The notes: generated by a model not told the origin, from the sequence alone. Positions 1 through 8,709 are shown, counted from the stretch's first letter. The stretch is DNA of 64,000 nucleotides from Pseudomonas sp. CBZ-4 (GCF_000346755.1 NZ_ANNV01000148.1:1-64000), one strand, 5' to 3'. Program-made: numbers and translations.

Positions 1-175
1 CGCCCCCCCCCCCCCTATCAACAGTGACTTCCGGATGAATGGTATTCTCTCGGCCGGCTATGTCACTGTTACGACGATACGCCAGGACGGTTCGCGGCAA
101 GTGTTTAACTATGCAGACAGCCGGCTTTCTGGAAACCACCAGCGAAATTCCGGAGCCGCATGGGTTCAAAAGTAG
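1..175 (+). CDS. C-terminal fragment of an unidentified protein, 5' end outside window
   Basis: An open frame runs in from the window edge to a TAG at 173-175 and gives about 53 residues after the poly-C run. The tail reads like a beta-rich domain (RMNGILSAGYVTVTTIRQDG) ending in AAWVQK. I do not recognise the family. The poly-C run just before it would encode a short proline run if the frame is real. No start or upstream context is available, so it could be a genuine gene end or part of a rearranged or badly assembled junction. Confidence 0.35.
   Translation, partial: APPPPINSDFRMNGILSAGYVTVTTIRQDGSRQVFNYADSRLSGNHQRNSGAAWVQK
3..15. repeat. 13-base poly-C tract
   Basis: An uninterrupted run of 13 C at the very start of the window, in frame with the open reading frame that follows. 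Such a run is either a slippage-prone homopolymer inside a gene or a contig-edge artefact; the sequence cannot separate the two. Confidence 0.7.
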
Positions 176-279
176 CCGTTGCTCTGCCATCTAGTGAACG
201 GACCGTCGAATTCACGGAGCATGCTCACAACAACCTTGAAGTGGATAGCCGTGACCACAACATGCGAGCTGCTTATATT

Positions 280-600
280 CACATTATTGGGAACACGGCC
301 GTGTCGGTGAGGACCATCATCGGCTGGCTGTTGGCATAGGCGCTTGGCTGGCTGTGGATGGCCCAGCGGTTCGAACATCTGCGCCACGTCGCCATAATCC
401 GGATCGTAGAAAAGAATGTCACGCATCCAGAGCGCACCAAAGTCCAGCGCTTCGACGCGTTGCGCCATCTCGAAATGACCGCGCATGGTCGGGGCCGCTC
501 GGCCGGGATGGGTTTCCAGCGGCAAAATCGGACCGATAGTGAGTGCTTCTGGTTGAAACAGGCGTTGAAAAACGGGATGACGCTCCTGGGAAGGATGTGG
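280..600 (-). pseudogene. Luciferase-like monooxygenase (LLM), N-terminal remnant
   Basis: Reading leftward from about 600, the minus strand gives the N-terminal part of an F420/FMN-dependent LLM oxidoreductase: a start-proximal QPEALTIGPILPLE strand, then MAQRVEALDFGALWMRD and GDVAQMFEPL. These correspond to the first roughly 90 residues of a protein that is usually about 330 long. After MFEPL the similarity stops and no catalytic core follows, so the gene is broken. The piece that would come next in the family (the strand around SILTLRHPL) is found about 29 kb away at 29111-29760. It directly follows the LysR remnant on the same strand. Confidence 0.6.
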
Positions 601-1054
601 AGTCGGCTACATCTGTGGTAAAAAGGGCGTCGACAAAGCGATCGGTAAACCACAACTCCACGTGCAGCTCAGGCCACTGCTTCAGATAGGCATCAAGGAT
701 CGGCAGGACATGGCGCTGACCAAAGGACAGCGGGACCGTGAGTTTAAAGGTACCGGTCGGCCGCCCACGGCCCGGACCATGGTCACCTCGACCTCATCAA
801 GATCCTCGATAATCTGCCGCCAGCGCTCATACGCAATCTGCCCCTCGTTTGTCAGGCTCAGTTTGCGCGTCGTGCGATTGAGCAACCGTGCGCCCATCCG
901 GTCCTCCAAGCGAACAATGCGGGTCCATGCCCAGTGTAATCGCCGCGGCGGTAAAGCTTCCCGCCTTCACGGTAAAAACAAACGGGTTGATATCACCGAT
1001 ATTGGTTGGCTTGCGTGGAAGTTTGGCTCCAGGCCAGACATTCGAAGTATTCAA
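598..1054 (-). pseudogene. LysR-family regulator, frameshifted and truncated
   Basis: The minus strand shows the start of a LysR regulator: a winged helix-turn-helix region (FVFTVKAGSFTAAA), then in another frame RTTRKLSLTNEGQIAYERW, the end of the LysR HTH domain, then in a third frame HVELWFTDRFVDAL from the effector domain. At least two frameshifts and loss of the C-terminal half are needed to explain the reading. It runs straight into the LLM remnant, which suggests a deletion joined the two. Confidence 0.65.
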
Positions 1055-1121
1055 TAGTGCTAAAGCTTAGTCGCTCGCGCCCGTGCTTTTGCGCAAGGGC
1101 ACAAACGGCACAGGTTAACTA

Positions 1122-1865
1122 TCAGAAGTCTTGCGCCGTCGGACGCAGAACAATCTCGTTGATATCGACATCGGCAGGTTGCTCGATCGCGTAAGCGATG
1201 GCCCGTGCAACCGAATCAGCCGGGATGGCCTTCTTGTAAAACTCGCCAACGACCTCGGCGCTCGGCTGGTGCCCGCTGCCGAACTTGAGCTCGGAATCCA
1301 CCGCGCCCGGCTCGATGGTCGTCGTGCGAATATTCCCGCCGACTTCATGACGCAGGCCATCGGAAATAGCGCGCACCGCAAATTTGGTACCGCTGTACAC
1401 CGATCCACCGGGGCTGAACACCTTGATGCCGGCAACCGAAGAGATGTTGATGAAGTGACCGCTGGCCTGTTGTTCGAAAAGCGGCAAAGCGGCCGCGATG
1501 CCATACAACACGCCCTTGATGTTGATGTCGATCATGCGATCCCACTCTTCGACGCGCAGCTGCGAAATCGGAGAGATCGCCATCAGCCCTGCATTGTTGA
1601 TCATCACATCGATGCGACCGAATGCCTCGACAGCCTTGGCGACCAGCGCAGACAAGTCCTCTTTGTTTGTGACATCGATCGGATGGGCAATCGCCTTGCC
1701 GCCTGCTGCGGCGATCTCCCGGACAATCGCGTCCAGACGATCCTGGCGACGGGCGCCAAGCACTACATGGGCGCCGAGCGCTGCCAGATGACGCGCCGTT
1801 GCTTCGCCCAGACCGCTACTCGCACCGGTGATAACGACCACTTTACCCTGGATGTTTTTACTCAT
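1122..1865 (-). CDS. SDR-family NAD(P)-dependent oxidoreductase
   Basis: A 247-residue classical short-chain dehydrogenase. Visible motifs are the cofactor-binding TGASSGLG at 13-20, NNAG at 90-93, the catalytic serine region ISS at 141-143, and YSGTK with Tyr157 and Lys161. The start at 1865 (MSKNIQGK) gives the usual SDR N-terminus; the open frame runs further upstream without SDR features, so that extension is rejected. It is divergent from the LysR gene at 1988, and the shared intergenic region holds a perfect inverted repeat. Control by that LysR protein is likely. Substrate unknown; it belongs to the broad YdfG-like SDR group. Confidence 0.88.
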   Translation of the reverse strand: MSKNIQGKVVVITGASSGLGEATARHLAALGAHVVLGARRQDRLDAIVREIAAAGGKAIAHPIDVTNKEDLSALVAKAVEAFGRIDVMINNAGLMAISPISQLRVEEWDRMIDINIKGVLYGIAAALPLFEQQASGHFINISSVAGIKVFSPGGSVYSGTKFAVRAISDGLRHEVGGNIRTTTIEPGAVDSELKFGSGHQPSAEVVGEFYKKAIPADSVARAIAYAIEQPADVDINEIVLRPTAQDF

Positions 1866-1928
1866 GTTCAGCGCTCCTGTTGAGACCTGTTTGGGTTGAT
1901 GAGTGCAGTCTGCGCTGGTTTTATTCGT

Positions 1929-1969
1929 CAGAAAATGGAAGAGTTCGGATTTGAGAATTCCATTTTCTG
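1929..1969. promoter_or_regulatory. 12-bp inverted repeat between divergent SDR and LysR genes
   Basis: CAGAAAATGGAA at 1929-1940 is repeated as its exact reverse complement at 1958-1969, with a 17-base spacer. It lies 19 bases before the LysR start and about 64 bases before the SDR start, a natural place for a LysR-family operator controlling both genes. The symmetry is seen directly; the binding role is inferred. Confidence 0.5.
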
Positions 1970-1987
1970 GAACGGGAGTTGACGCCA

Positions 1988-2896
1988 ATGCTCAATCGCA
2001 TGGAGCTGATTCGGATCTTTTCGGTGGCGGCGCAATCGACCACGTTTCGCGATGCAGCCACCCGCCTCGGCACCTCTCCGCAGACCGTGACACGCGCCAT
2101 CAAAGAACTGGAGCGCACGCTTGGGGAGCCGTTGTTCCACCGCAGCACGCGGCAGGTTCACGTCACCGCTTTTGGTGCCAAACTCGCCTTGCAAGCCCGG
2201 GAAACCCTGGAACGGGTGGATCAGTTGTTTATCGCCAACAGTAAACAGGAGGCAAAAGGCGTCGTCGGCATCACGGCCCCCCACGCCATTGGCAAGCTGT
2301 ATCTGATTGAGTTTCTGAAACCGCTGATGCGGGAGAATCCCGGCCTGAGCATCGACCTGAGCCTGGATGACCAGCTCACCGACGCGGTGGCCAACAAGAT
2401 TGACATCGGTATTCGTGTTGGAGCTGTGCGGGATCGGCGCTATATCGCCAGAACGGTGGCCCATGTCGACCTGAAAATCGTCGCGGCGCCGTCACTCCTC
2501 GACACCGTGCAATGCCCTGGCAGCATCGAGGATCTGAAACGCTTGCCCCTGTCGATGCTGATCGATCGCAAAAACGGCCGCCCCTGGCCGTGGGTGCTTG
2601 CCGAGGGGCAAACGTTCCTGCCTGCCTCCCCGGCATTTACCTGCGACGATCCAGAAACCGAGCGAGAGATTGTTCTGGCGGGAATCGCCTTTGGGCAAAT
2701 GCCCGGTTATCTGGCAGAACCCTATCTGTCTGAAGGGCGACTGGTCGAGCTCATGCAACACGATGCCCCGCCGCCTTCCGAATTGATCATGTATCGCCCG
2801 CAATCAGGGCCCGTGGCACCGAGAGTGAGGCTGGTGTACGACCACCTGGTCAACTGCTTCTCAGATCCGCGTGTTTTTGCGCAGAGCGCGCGCTGA
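1988..2896 (+). CDS. LysR-family transcriptional regulator
   Basis: About 302 residues with an N-terminal winged HTH (SVAAQSTTFRDAATRLGTSP, then VTRAIKELERTLGEPLF) followed by a substrate-binding effector domain. ATG at 1988 is chosen over a TTG nine bases earlier; ATG at 2000 is also possible. It is divergent from the SDR gene, which is its probable target. It converges with the ArsR gene after a gap of only 30 bases. Confidence 0.88.
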   Translation: MLNRMELIRIFSVAAQSTTFRDAATRLGTSPQTVTRAIKELERTLGEPLFHRSTRQVHVTAFGAKLALQARETLERVDQLFIANSKQEAKGVVGITAPHAIGKLYLIEFLKPLMRENPGLSIDLSLDDQLTDAVANKIDIGIRVGAVRDRRYIARTVAHVDLKIVAAPSLLDTVQCPGSIEDLKRLPLSMLIDRKNGRPWPWVLAEGQTFLPASPAFTCDDPETEREIVLAGIAFGQMPGYLAEPYLSEGRLVELMQHDAPPPSELIMYRPQSGPVAPRVRLVYDHLVNCFSDPRVFAQSAR

Positions 2897-2926
2897 AAGA
2901 GTTGGGTGGAAAAACACCCGTGAGCC

Positions 2927-3241
2927 TCATCTTCCTTTTTCGTCGTACTGGGACAGGATCGTTTCCAGCAGGCCCGGAAAACGGTGACTCAAGTCTTCCC
3001 TACGCAACGAGTTCATGTGGGTCGTGCCGATGGTCTGGGTTTGAACCAGTCCGGCATCTCGCAGCACCCGGAAATGGTGGGACATGGTGGACTTCGCACG
3101 GCCACCGTCCAGCTCGCCACAGCTGGCCTCTCCCAGCTCGGCGAGGCGCCGGACAATCTCCAGGCGTACAGGGTCGCTCAAGGCGTAAAACAGACGCTCA
3201 AGAACGAATTCACTGAGAGGAAGGTGTTTGAAGGGGCGCAT
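2927..3241 (-). CDS. ArsR-family HTH repressor
   Basis: A 104-residue single-domain regulator with the ArsR winged-helix signature: LSDPVRLEIVRRLAELGEAS, then the recognition helix STMSHHFRVLRDAGLV. ATG at 3241 fits the domain edge; a GTG five codons upstream is an alternative. It is divergent from the OYE gene, and the gap contains a perfect palindromic site. No CxC metal-binding pair typical of ArsR/SmtB metal sensors is visible, so it probably senses a reactive organic compound or redox state and represses the OYE-ABM-MDR operon and itself. The ligand is inferred. Confidence 0.85.
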   Translation of the reverse strand: MRPFKHLPLSEFVLERLFYALSDPVRLEIVRRLAELGEASCGELDGGRAKSTMSHHFRVLRDAGLVQTQTIGTTHMNSLRREDLSHRFPGLLETILSQYDEKGR

Positions 3242-3276
3242 GAGCGAATCATACACGGGTTTGCTCTATGTCAATA

Positions 3277-3294
3277 GTTCGAATATTATCGAAC
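3277..3294. promoter_or_regulatory. Palindromic operator GTTCGA-N6-TCGAAC
   Basis: A perfect 6+6 inverted repeat with an AT-rich 6-base spacer sits midway between the divergent ArsR and OYE starts. Its size and position match operators of ArsR-family repressors, so it is the likely site for the regulator encoded at 2927-3241. Confidence 0.6.
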
Positions 3295-3326
3295 AAGAGA
3301 AATAGTATCCCTCGGAGAAAAACCTA

Positions 3327-4418
3327 ATGTCTGCGCTGTTCCAACCTTTCACGCTCAAGGATGTCTCCCTTCGCAACCGGATCGCGATTCCCCCCATGTG
3401 CATGTACTCGGCCAATGATGGCCTGATCAACGATTGGCACACTGTGCACTATGCCACCCTCGCGCGTGGCGGCGCAGGACTGGTGGTCGTCGAGGCGACT
3501 GCCGTGTCACCCGAAGGACGGATCACGCCTGGCTGCGCTGGTATCTGGAATGATGAGCTCGCCCGTGCCTTCGTGCCGGTGGTGCAATCGATCAAGGCTG
3601 CCGGCGCAGTGCCAGGTATCCAGATTGCCCACGCGGGGCGCAAGGCCAGTGCGAACCGTCCTTGGGAAGGTGACGATCATATCGGCGAGGATGATTCGCG
3701 TGGCTGGCAGACCATCGCCCCGTCGGCTGTTGCCTTTGGCGCTCAGCTCGCCAAGCAGCCGAAAGCCATGACGCTGGAGGATATCGCCCGGGTGCGCGAG
3801 GATTTTGTCTCAGCCGCTCGCCGTGCACGTGAAGCTGGCTTCGAGTGGTTAGAGCTGCATTTCGCCCATGGCTATCTGGCCCAGTCATTCCTCTCTGAAC
3901 ACTCCAACCTTCGTGACGACGCCTATGGCGGAAACTTCGATAACCGTAGCCGCTTTCTGCTGGAAACACTGGCGGCGGTTCGCGAAGTATGGCCAGAGCA
4001 CTTGCCGCTGACCGCTCGCCTGGGTGTTATCGAATACGACGGCCGGGATGAACAGACCTTGTCAGAGGCTATCGAACTGACACGTCGTTTCAAGGACGGT
4101 GGTTTGGACTTGCTCAGCGTCAGTATCGGGTTCACCATCCCTGAATCCAACATTCCTTGGGCCCCCGGTTTCATGGGCGAAGTTACCCAGCGGGTACGGC
4201 GCGAGACGGGGATTGCGGTGGCCTCGGCATGGGGCTTCGGCACGCCGAGCGTCGCCGAAGAAGCGGTGAGAAGTGGTCAACTGGACCTGGCGATGATTGG
4301 CCGGGCGCACCTGGGCAATCCTAACTGGTCCTATTCAGCCGCCCAGGCGCTGGGTGTAGAGCGTGCTGCCTGGACCTTGCCCGCTCCCTATGCCCATTGG
4401 CTTGAACGCTACAGGTGA
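3327..4418 (+). CDS. Old-yellow-enzyme family NADH:flavin oxidoreductase (YqjM-like)
   Basis: A 363-residue FMN TIM barrel. It has the YqjM-subclass features: PPMCMYS near residue 25 (redox-sensing Cys25 and Tyr27), AHAGRKAS, and the substrate-binding LHFAHGYL histidine pair. GGAGA before the ATG is a good ribosome-binding site. Members reduce activated C=C bonds in alpha,beta-unsaturated carbonyls, quinones or nitro compounds with NAD(P)H. It is first in an operon with an ABM monooxygenase and an MDR reductase and is divergent from an ArsR repressor, so the group looks like an electrophile or quinone detoxification operon. Substrate not determined. Confidence 0.92.
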   Translation: MSALFQPFTLKDVSLRNRIAIPPMCMYSANDGLINDWHTVHYATLARGGAGLVVVEATAVSPEGRITPGCAGIWNDELARAFVPVVQSIKAAGAVPGIQIAHAGRKASANRPWEGDDHIGEDDSRGWQTIAPSAVAFGAQLAKQPKAMTLEDIARVREDFVSAARRAREAGFEWLELHFAHGYLAQSFLSEHSNLRDDAYGGNFDNRSRFLLETLAAVREVWPEHLPLTARLGVIEYDGRDEQTLSEAIELTRRFKDGGLDLLSVSIGFTIPESNIPWAPGFMGEVTQRVRRETGIAVASAWGFGTPSVAEEAVRSGQLDLAMIGRAHLGNPNWSYSAAQALGVERAAWTLPAPYAHWLERYR

Positions 4419-4606
4419 TCCCGCCGGAGCGAGAGCGCTCGCGTGGCCTTAGGGCTATCAACTTGGTCGAATGCCCAAGTGGGCAAGATTGTTGTCGCGC
4501 TCTCACCCGGATTCAGGTTTTTGGCCGCATGGCCGGCATGGACATCTTCGATACACCCGTGCCAGCCAATGCTCCCTCTTCATATCGCACACAGACAGGA
4601 GGTTTG

Positions 4607-4900
4607 ATGACCACCCCTCTGACACTGATTGCCACCTTGGTCGCCAAGGCCGGCTTCGAAGTCGAGCTCGAGCAGACGCTGCAGGGCCTGCAAGGCCCAA
4701 GCCGAAGCGAAGCGGACTGCATCCAGTACGATTTCCACCGTGATGCCGAGCAGGCTCGCACTTTCCACATGATCGAGCAGTGGCGGGACGAAGCGGCGCT
4801 GACTGCTCACGAAGCGACACCGCATTTTCAGGCAGCGCTCCCTTTCATCGAACGCGCTGCTGAAAAGCTCACCATCACGAAAATGTATCGCATCTCCTGA
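4607..4900 (+). CDS. Putative quinol monooxygenase (ABM domain)
   Basis: A 97-residue antibiotic-biosynthesis-monooxygenase fold protein with the typical opening LTLIATLVAKAGFEVELEQT and the central stretch RTFHMIEQWRDEAALTAHEA. AGGAGG six bases before ATG 4607 decides the start; the longer open frame upstream has no such site. YgiN-like members oxidise quinols or dimerise as cofactor-free oxygenases. It lies between OYE and an MDR reductase, ten bases before the latter, so co-transcription is very likely. Confidence 0.85.
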   Translation: MTTPLTLIATLVAKAGFEVELEQTLQGLQGPSRSEADCIQYDFHRDAEQARTFHMIEQWRDEAALTAHEATPHFQAALPFIERAAEKLTITKMYRIS

Positions 4901-4910
4901 GGATCTTCGA

Positions 4911-5930
4911 ATGAAAGCCATTGCACACTTCAAATGCCTGCCTATTGAACATCCCGACGCCTTGGTGGAGATCGATATACCCGAGCCAGTGCCGGGGCCG
5001 CGCGACTTGCTCGTAGAGGTAAAGGCCGTATCGGTCAATCCTGTCGATACCAAGGTGCGGCAGGGCTACGTACCGCACGAGGACGAAAGCCAGCCGCGCA
5101 TCCTCGGTTGGGACGCTGCCGGCGTGGTCAAGTCGGTCGGCAGCGACGTAACGCTCTTCAAGCCCGGTGACAGGGTCTGGTACGCCGGATCGCTGATCCG
5201 CCCGGGCAGCAACAGTGAGCTGCAACTGGTGGACGAGCGTATCGTCGGCTCAATACCCCAGTCGCTGGATTTCAGCGAGGCTGCGGCATTGCCACTGACT
5301 TCCTTGACCGCTTGGGAATTGCTGTTTGATCGCCTCGGTGTTGCACGCGATACCACCGACCGGGGCGAAACGCTGCTGATCATCGGCGCTGCAGGCGGGG
5401 TGGGTTCAATCCTGACTCAGCTGGCGCGTCAGCTAACCGGGTTGACGATCATTGGTACGGCTTCGCGCCCTGAAACCCAGACCTGGGTCACCGAGCTTGG
5501 TGCGCATCATGTCATCGACCATACCAAGCCACTCAGCGAGGAGCTCAAGCGCATCGGTATCGCACAAGTCAGCCATGTCGCTAGCCTGACCCAGACCGAT
5601 CGGCACTACGAGCAAATCATCGAATCACTGAAGCCTCAGGGCAAGCTGGGCCTGATCGATGACCCGGCCACGCTTGACGCCGTACCGCTCAAGCGCAAGA
5701 GCCTGTCGTTGCACTGGGAGCTGATGTACACCCGCTCGCTTTACGAGACAGAGGACATGCAAGAGCAGCACAACATCCTCAACGAAATTGCGCGGCGCAT
5801 TGATGCGGGTGACTTGCGCACCACCGTTGGCGAAAACTACGGGCGCATCAGCGCAGAAAATCTTCGTCGAGCCCATGCTCTGCTGGAAAGCGGCAAGGCG
5901 AAGGGCAAGATCGTGCTGGAAGGCTTCTAA
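4911..5930 (+). CDS. Zinc-independent MDR-family quinone oxidoreductase
   Basis: A 339-residue medium-chain dehydrogenase/reductase. The N-terminal GroES-like half begins MKAIAHFKCLPIEHPDAL and includes SVNPVDTKVRQG. The Rossmann half carries the NADPH-binding GAAGGVGSILTQLAR. No structural four-cysteine zinc lobe is seen, placing it with quinone oxidoreductase/ZADH1-like enzymes rather than true zinc alcohol dehydrogenases. It is the third gene of the ArsR-controlled operon and probably reduces quinones or enals alongside OYE. Confidence 0.9.
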   Translation: MKAIAHFKCLPIEHPDALVEIDIPEPVPGPRDLLVEVKAVSVNPVDTKVRQGYVPHEDESQPRILGWDAAGVVKSVGSDVTLFKPGDRVWYAGSLIRPGSNSELQLVDERIVGSIPQSLDFSEAAALPLTSLTAWELLFDRLGVARDTTDRGETLLIIGAAGGVGSILTQLARQLTGLTIIGTASRPETQTWVTELGAHHVIDHTKPLSEELKRIGIAQVSHVASLTQTDRHYEQIIESLKPQGKLGLIDDPATLDAVPLKRKSLSLHWELMYTRSLYETEDMQEQHNILNEIARRIDAGDLRTTVGENYGRISAENLRRAHALLESGKAKGKIVLEGF

Positions 5931-6011
5931 GAGGGCGTAGACAAAATAAATCAAACCGGCTGCACCACCTACCTAATGTCCTGAGCGTCGGGCGGATAAT
6001 CCTGCACAGAA

Positions 6012-6031
6012 GCACCCGTGTTATCGGGTGC
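6012..6031. terminator. Hairpin between convergent MDR and OprD genes
   Basis: GCACCCG (6012-6018) pairs with CGGGTGC (6025-6031) across a 6-base loop, followed by CTTCCTC. It lies between convergent genes where a bidirectional terminator is expected; the T-run is poor. Confidence 0.45.
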
Positions 6032-6082
6032 CTTCCTCAGCGTGGCCGGACTGAAAGCGGCTATTCGTCCTCATGACACTCG

Positions 6083-7390
6083 TTAGAGAAGCGGAATGCT
6101 ATAGCTTACAAAAACTCGGTTCTGATCTACGTTACGAGCCGCTTCGCTGTTGGACTTGCCGTTACGCCAGCCGAACCCGACACCTTTAAGCGCTCCGGAC
6201 TGAAGGAAGTAGTCCAGGCTAATGTCTCTTTCCCATTCCTTTTGGTTGTCGCCGGACGTAGTTTTAATATTATCGCCGGAGAGGTACATGACCGAGCCTT
6301 TCAGGCCAGGAACTCCCAGAGCGGCAAAGTCGTAAGCATACTGACCGAAAGCTGTGCGCTCGCCTGCGCGGGTGAACGTTTGGATCAGGCGGTCTGTATA
6401 CAGATACAGGCTTGCTCCACCGGCGCCCTTGTCTATCAGGCTGCCCTGATTGAGTTGAGTGAAGTTGCTGCCATCCGACACACTTTGGTACCCCGCAGTA
6501 ATCGCGTGGCCACCCAGCGTGTAAATCAACGCGGCACTCCAGGTACGGTTGTCGATCTCTCCATCACCGTTTTTGGTGTAGCCATTAATTCTGTAGCCTG
6601 ACGTACCGGAGCTATTTGCACCTGACGAGTCAGTTTTGAAGTAGCGCAGGTCGGTTTTAAGGGACTGATTGTCCGAGAGCGCAAGGGTGTGAATCAATCC
6701 AAAAAAATGCTGCGTATAGTAGTTATCGAGGTTTGCGTAGTAGTACTGAGCTGTCAGATCCTTGGTGACACTCCAATCGCCCCCGGCGAAGTCAAACTGA
6801 TTGCTCTCACGCGTACCACCAGCAACGGCCAACCCCGTCTGATCGCTTGAACCACGCCCTGTCGCATGTTCGATCCGACCTCCAGTCAAGGTCAGCCCCT
6901 TGAACTCGCTCGAGGTGATTTGACCGCCCTCGAAGGTTTGTGGAAGTACGCGCCCATCGTTGGCAACCAGAATTGGGAGTTTCGGAATCAAGGTGCCGTA
7001 GCGAAGTTCAGTTTTCGACATTTTGACTTTTCCGGTCAGCCCCACCCGGCTCCACTCGTCGACGGCACGGTTGTCACTGTCAGAAGGCATCATGGTGCTG
7101 CCGACATGCCGTCCTTTGCCGCTGTCCAGGGTAACCCCCAGCAATCCCAGGCCATCGACACCAAAGCCAACCATGCCATCGGTATAACCCGATTTGAAGC
7201 CCAACATGAAACCCTGCGCCCATTCTTCGGTTTTGGAAGGGGCGGCAGTGCCATCGCGGTTGTCGTTATTGAAGTAGAAGTTCCTCATCCCCAAGGTGGC
7301 CTTGCTATCACTTAGAAAGTCAGCATACGCCTGTGCACTCAGGGTGATACCAAGAAACACCGAACTTGCAGCAATTTTTTTCCTACTCAA
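6083..7390 (-). CDS. OprD-family outer-membrane porin
   Basis: A 435-residue precursor with a signal peptide (AASSVFLGITLSAQAYA, cleavage near residue 23) and an 18-stranded-barrel type sequence: alternating aromatic strands, DFLSDSKATLGMRNFYFNN at the mature N-terminus, and a final strand ending VFVSYSIPLL with a near-terminal aromatic pattern. OprD-family porins take up small organic acids or amino acids. The start appears to be TTG at 7390 with GGAG about nine bases upstream; no in-frame ATG is better placed. It stands alone between the OYE operon and a relic region. It may serve the neighbouring catabolic cluster, which is inference. Confidence 0.9.
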   Translation of the reverse strand: MSRKKIAASSVFLGITLSAQAYADFLSDSKATLGMRNFYFNNDNRDGTAAPSKTEEWAQGFMLGFKSGYTDGMVGFGVDGLGLLGVTLDSGKGRHVGSTMMPSDSDNRAVDEWSRVGLTGKVKMSKTELRYGTLIPKLPILVANDGRVLPQTFEGGQITSSEFKGLTLTGGRIEHATGRGSSDQTGLAVAGGTRESNQFDFAGGDWSVTKDLTAQYYYANLDNYYTQHFFGLIHTLALSDNQSLKTDLRYFKTDSSGANSSGTSGYRINGYTKNGDGEIDNRTWSAALIYTLGGHAITAGYQSVSDGSNFTQLNQGSLIDKGAGGASLYLYTDRLIQTFTRAGERTAFGQYAYDFAALGVPGLKGSVMYLSGDNIKTTSGDNQKEWERDISLDYFLQSGALKGVGFGWRNGKSNSEAARNVDQNRVFVSYSIPLL

Positions 7391-7539
7391 TTGTATAGCG
7401 CTCCATTTGTTATTTTAAAGTAATAGAAGCAACGCAAAATCTTAGAGGTCAACGCAACGCACACGAAGGACCGGTACTTAGTCAATTTCAACTAGCCCAA
7501 TAATTGGCACGCCATTTTATTCTTCTGAACATCCTGCTC
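7391..7539. other. Upstream region of the porin gene, no gene seen
   Basis: An AT-rich stretch containing the presumed oprD-like promoter; I see no coding potential or clear operator. Confidence 0.4.
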
Positions 7540-7838
7540 CATGGCAGCGCGTTGGAAAAAACCACCGAGGTGATCTGCACATGAGCATGAGGTGAACGGA
7601 TGATCGTCGCATGTAGCGTACCCGTAGGGCGCCGATATGGCCGGTCTGGCTTTCGATAGTAGGTGGGAATCTGGTCATTTTTCGTGGCTCTTGTTGTTTT
7701 ACAGCGCGAGAGCGCTAGAGCCAAGTGTGTGTGAAAGGCGCAGGGAGCGCTTTGCCTGGGGAGATGGAGTTTTGCGCCGAAGTCTGGAAATTTGTCTTTG
7801 CGTCTGATTTAAGGGGCTGGGACCCGACACAATTCCGG
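7540..7838 (-). pseudogene. Relic of molybdenum hydroxylase large-subunit start plus its upstream region
   Basis: The minus strand shows GTLHATIIRSPHAHVQITSV, nearly identical to residues near the start of the intact large subunit at 23791-26790 (GTLHAAIIRSPHAHARITSV). The DNA similarity continues through the start codon region and about 140 bases upstream, including the shared block CAGGGAGCGC and the words GGGACCCGACA. Compared with the intact copy the relic lacks roughly 66 bases within the coding start and carries frame-breaking changes. It ends near 7838, where the intact copy's similarity ends near 26945. Both copies have the same orientation, so they flank the catabolic cluster as degenerate direct repeats. 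Confidence 0.75.
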
Positions 7839-8236
7839 TCATGTTCGACGACTTCGATGACTTTATGGATAGCGACCGGGCTCTATAACTTTTTAATTTT
7901 GAGCGTTCATCACATAAGTGGCGAATGCAGATCCTTCGCGGTTTTCCACAAGGCACTTTGGCCACGATATTTATCTTAAATACAAGTATTTCATAGGATT
8001 AACCTCTCCCATTCTGATATGGTTTTTTTCGACTATCTGAGCCTTTTTCGTGAATCAGTAGTCTATAAAGTGCACGCCCGATGTTCTTTAAAACAACAAA
8101 AAGCAGCCAACTAATTTTGGCGCTTGGGCACACTGACGCGCTCGAGAACTCAGACCATCTCAGGATCAGAAATAAAACCTTTCTTTATAAAAAGAAATGG
8201 CACAAATAACTATTCACTTGATTTGGAGAGGGCGCC
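7839..8236. other. No gene seen; AT-rich spacer
   Basis: About 400 bases visibly richer in A and T than the flanks, with no frame that resembles a protein. It probably holds the promoter for the gene at 8237. Confidence 0.5.
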
Positions 8237-8639
8237 GTGCGAAAGCTTGGCTTGGGCTTACTGGTAACTGGCGTTTTAGGGCAACTATCAGCTCTACTAT
8301 GGACCTACACGTCCACAGGACCAACTTGTGAAAATAACGTCGACAATTCATACATCCAGCAAAAAGTGACAGACTTCGAGCAAGAATTTGACGACATCGC
8401 TAATAAAGTTTGCGACAGAAATCAGTACAAATCTTCCCGACGAATTCACGCCCGCATTGAATACGCCCAGCCGCCATCGCGCACTAAAAGCCATTCAGCA
8501 ACTGGAGTTGCCGGTAGCGCGTAAAGAAAACAATTTTGTCGTCATAGGCCCATATAAACATAAGCAGGACGCGACTCGAGTCGTGAAAGAGCTGAGTGAA
8601 AGTCATGGCGTTCGAGGATGGATGATGGCAGGAAATTGA
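8237..8639 (+). pseudogene. Small secreted SPOR-like protein, apparently frameshifted
   Basis: The first frame (8237-8524) opens with a signal or anchor peptide (LGLGLLVTGVLGQLSALLW) after a good GGAG site. The second frame (8388-8639) ends with ENNFVVIGPYKHKQDATRVV, which resembles the end of a SPOR peptidoglycan-binding domain. Reading one frame into the other between about 8400 and 8500 yields one plausible protein of about 130 residues, so a single-base indel is suspected. A sequencing error would make it an intact gene. SPOR-like assignment rests on the short C-terminal pattern only. Confidence 0.45.
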
Positions 8640-8709
8640 CATAGTCCAATTTAGCGCTGGGCCGACCTTGAACAACCAGCTACTTATTGCATGCCACAAG
8701 AGAGCATTC

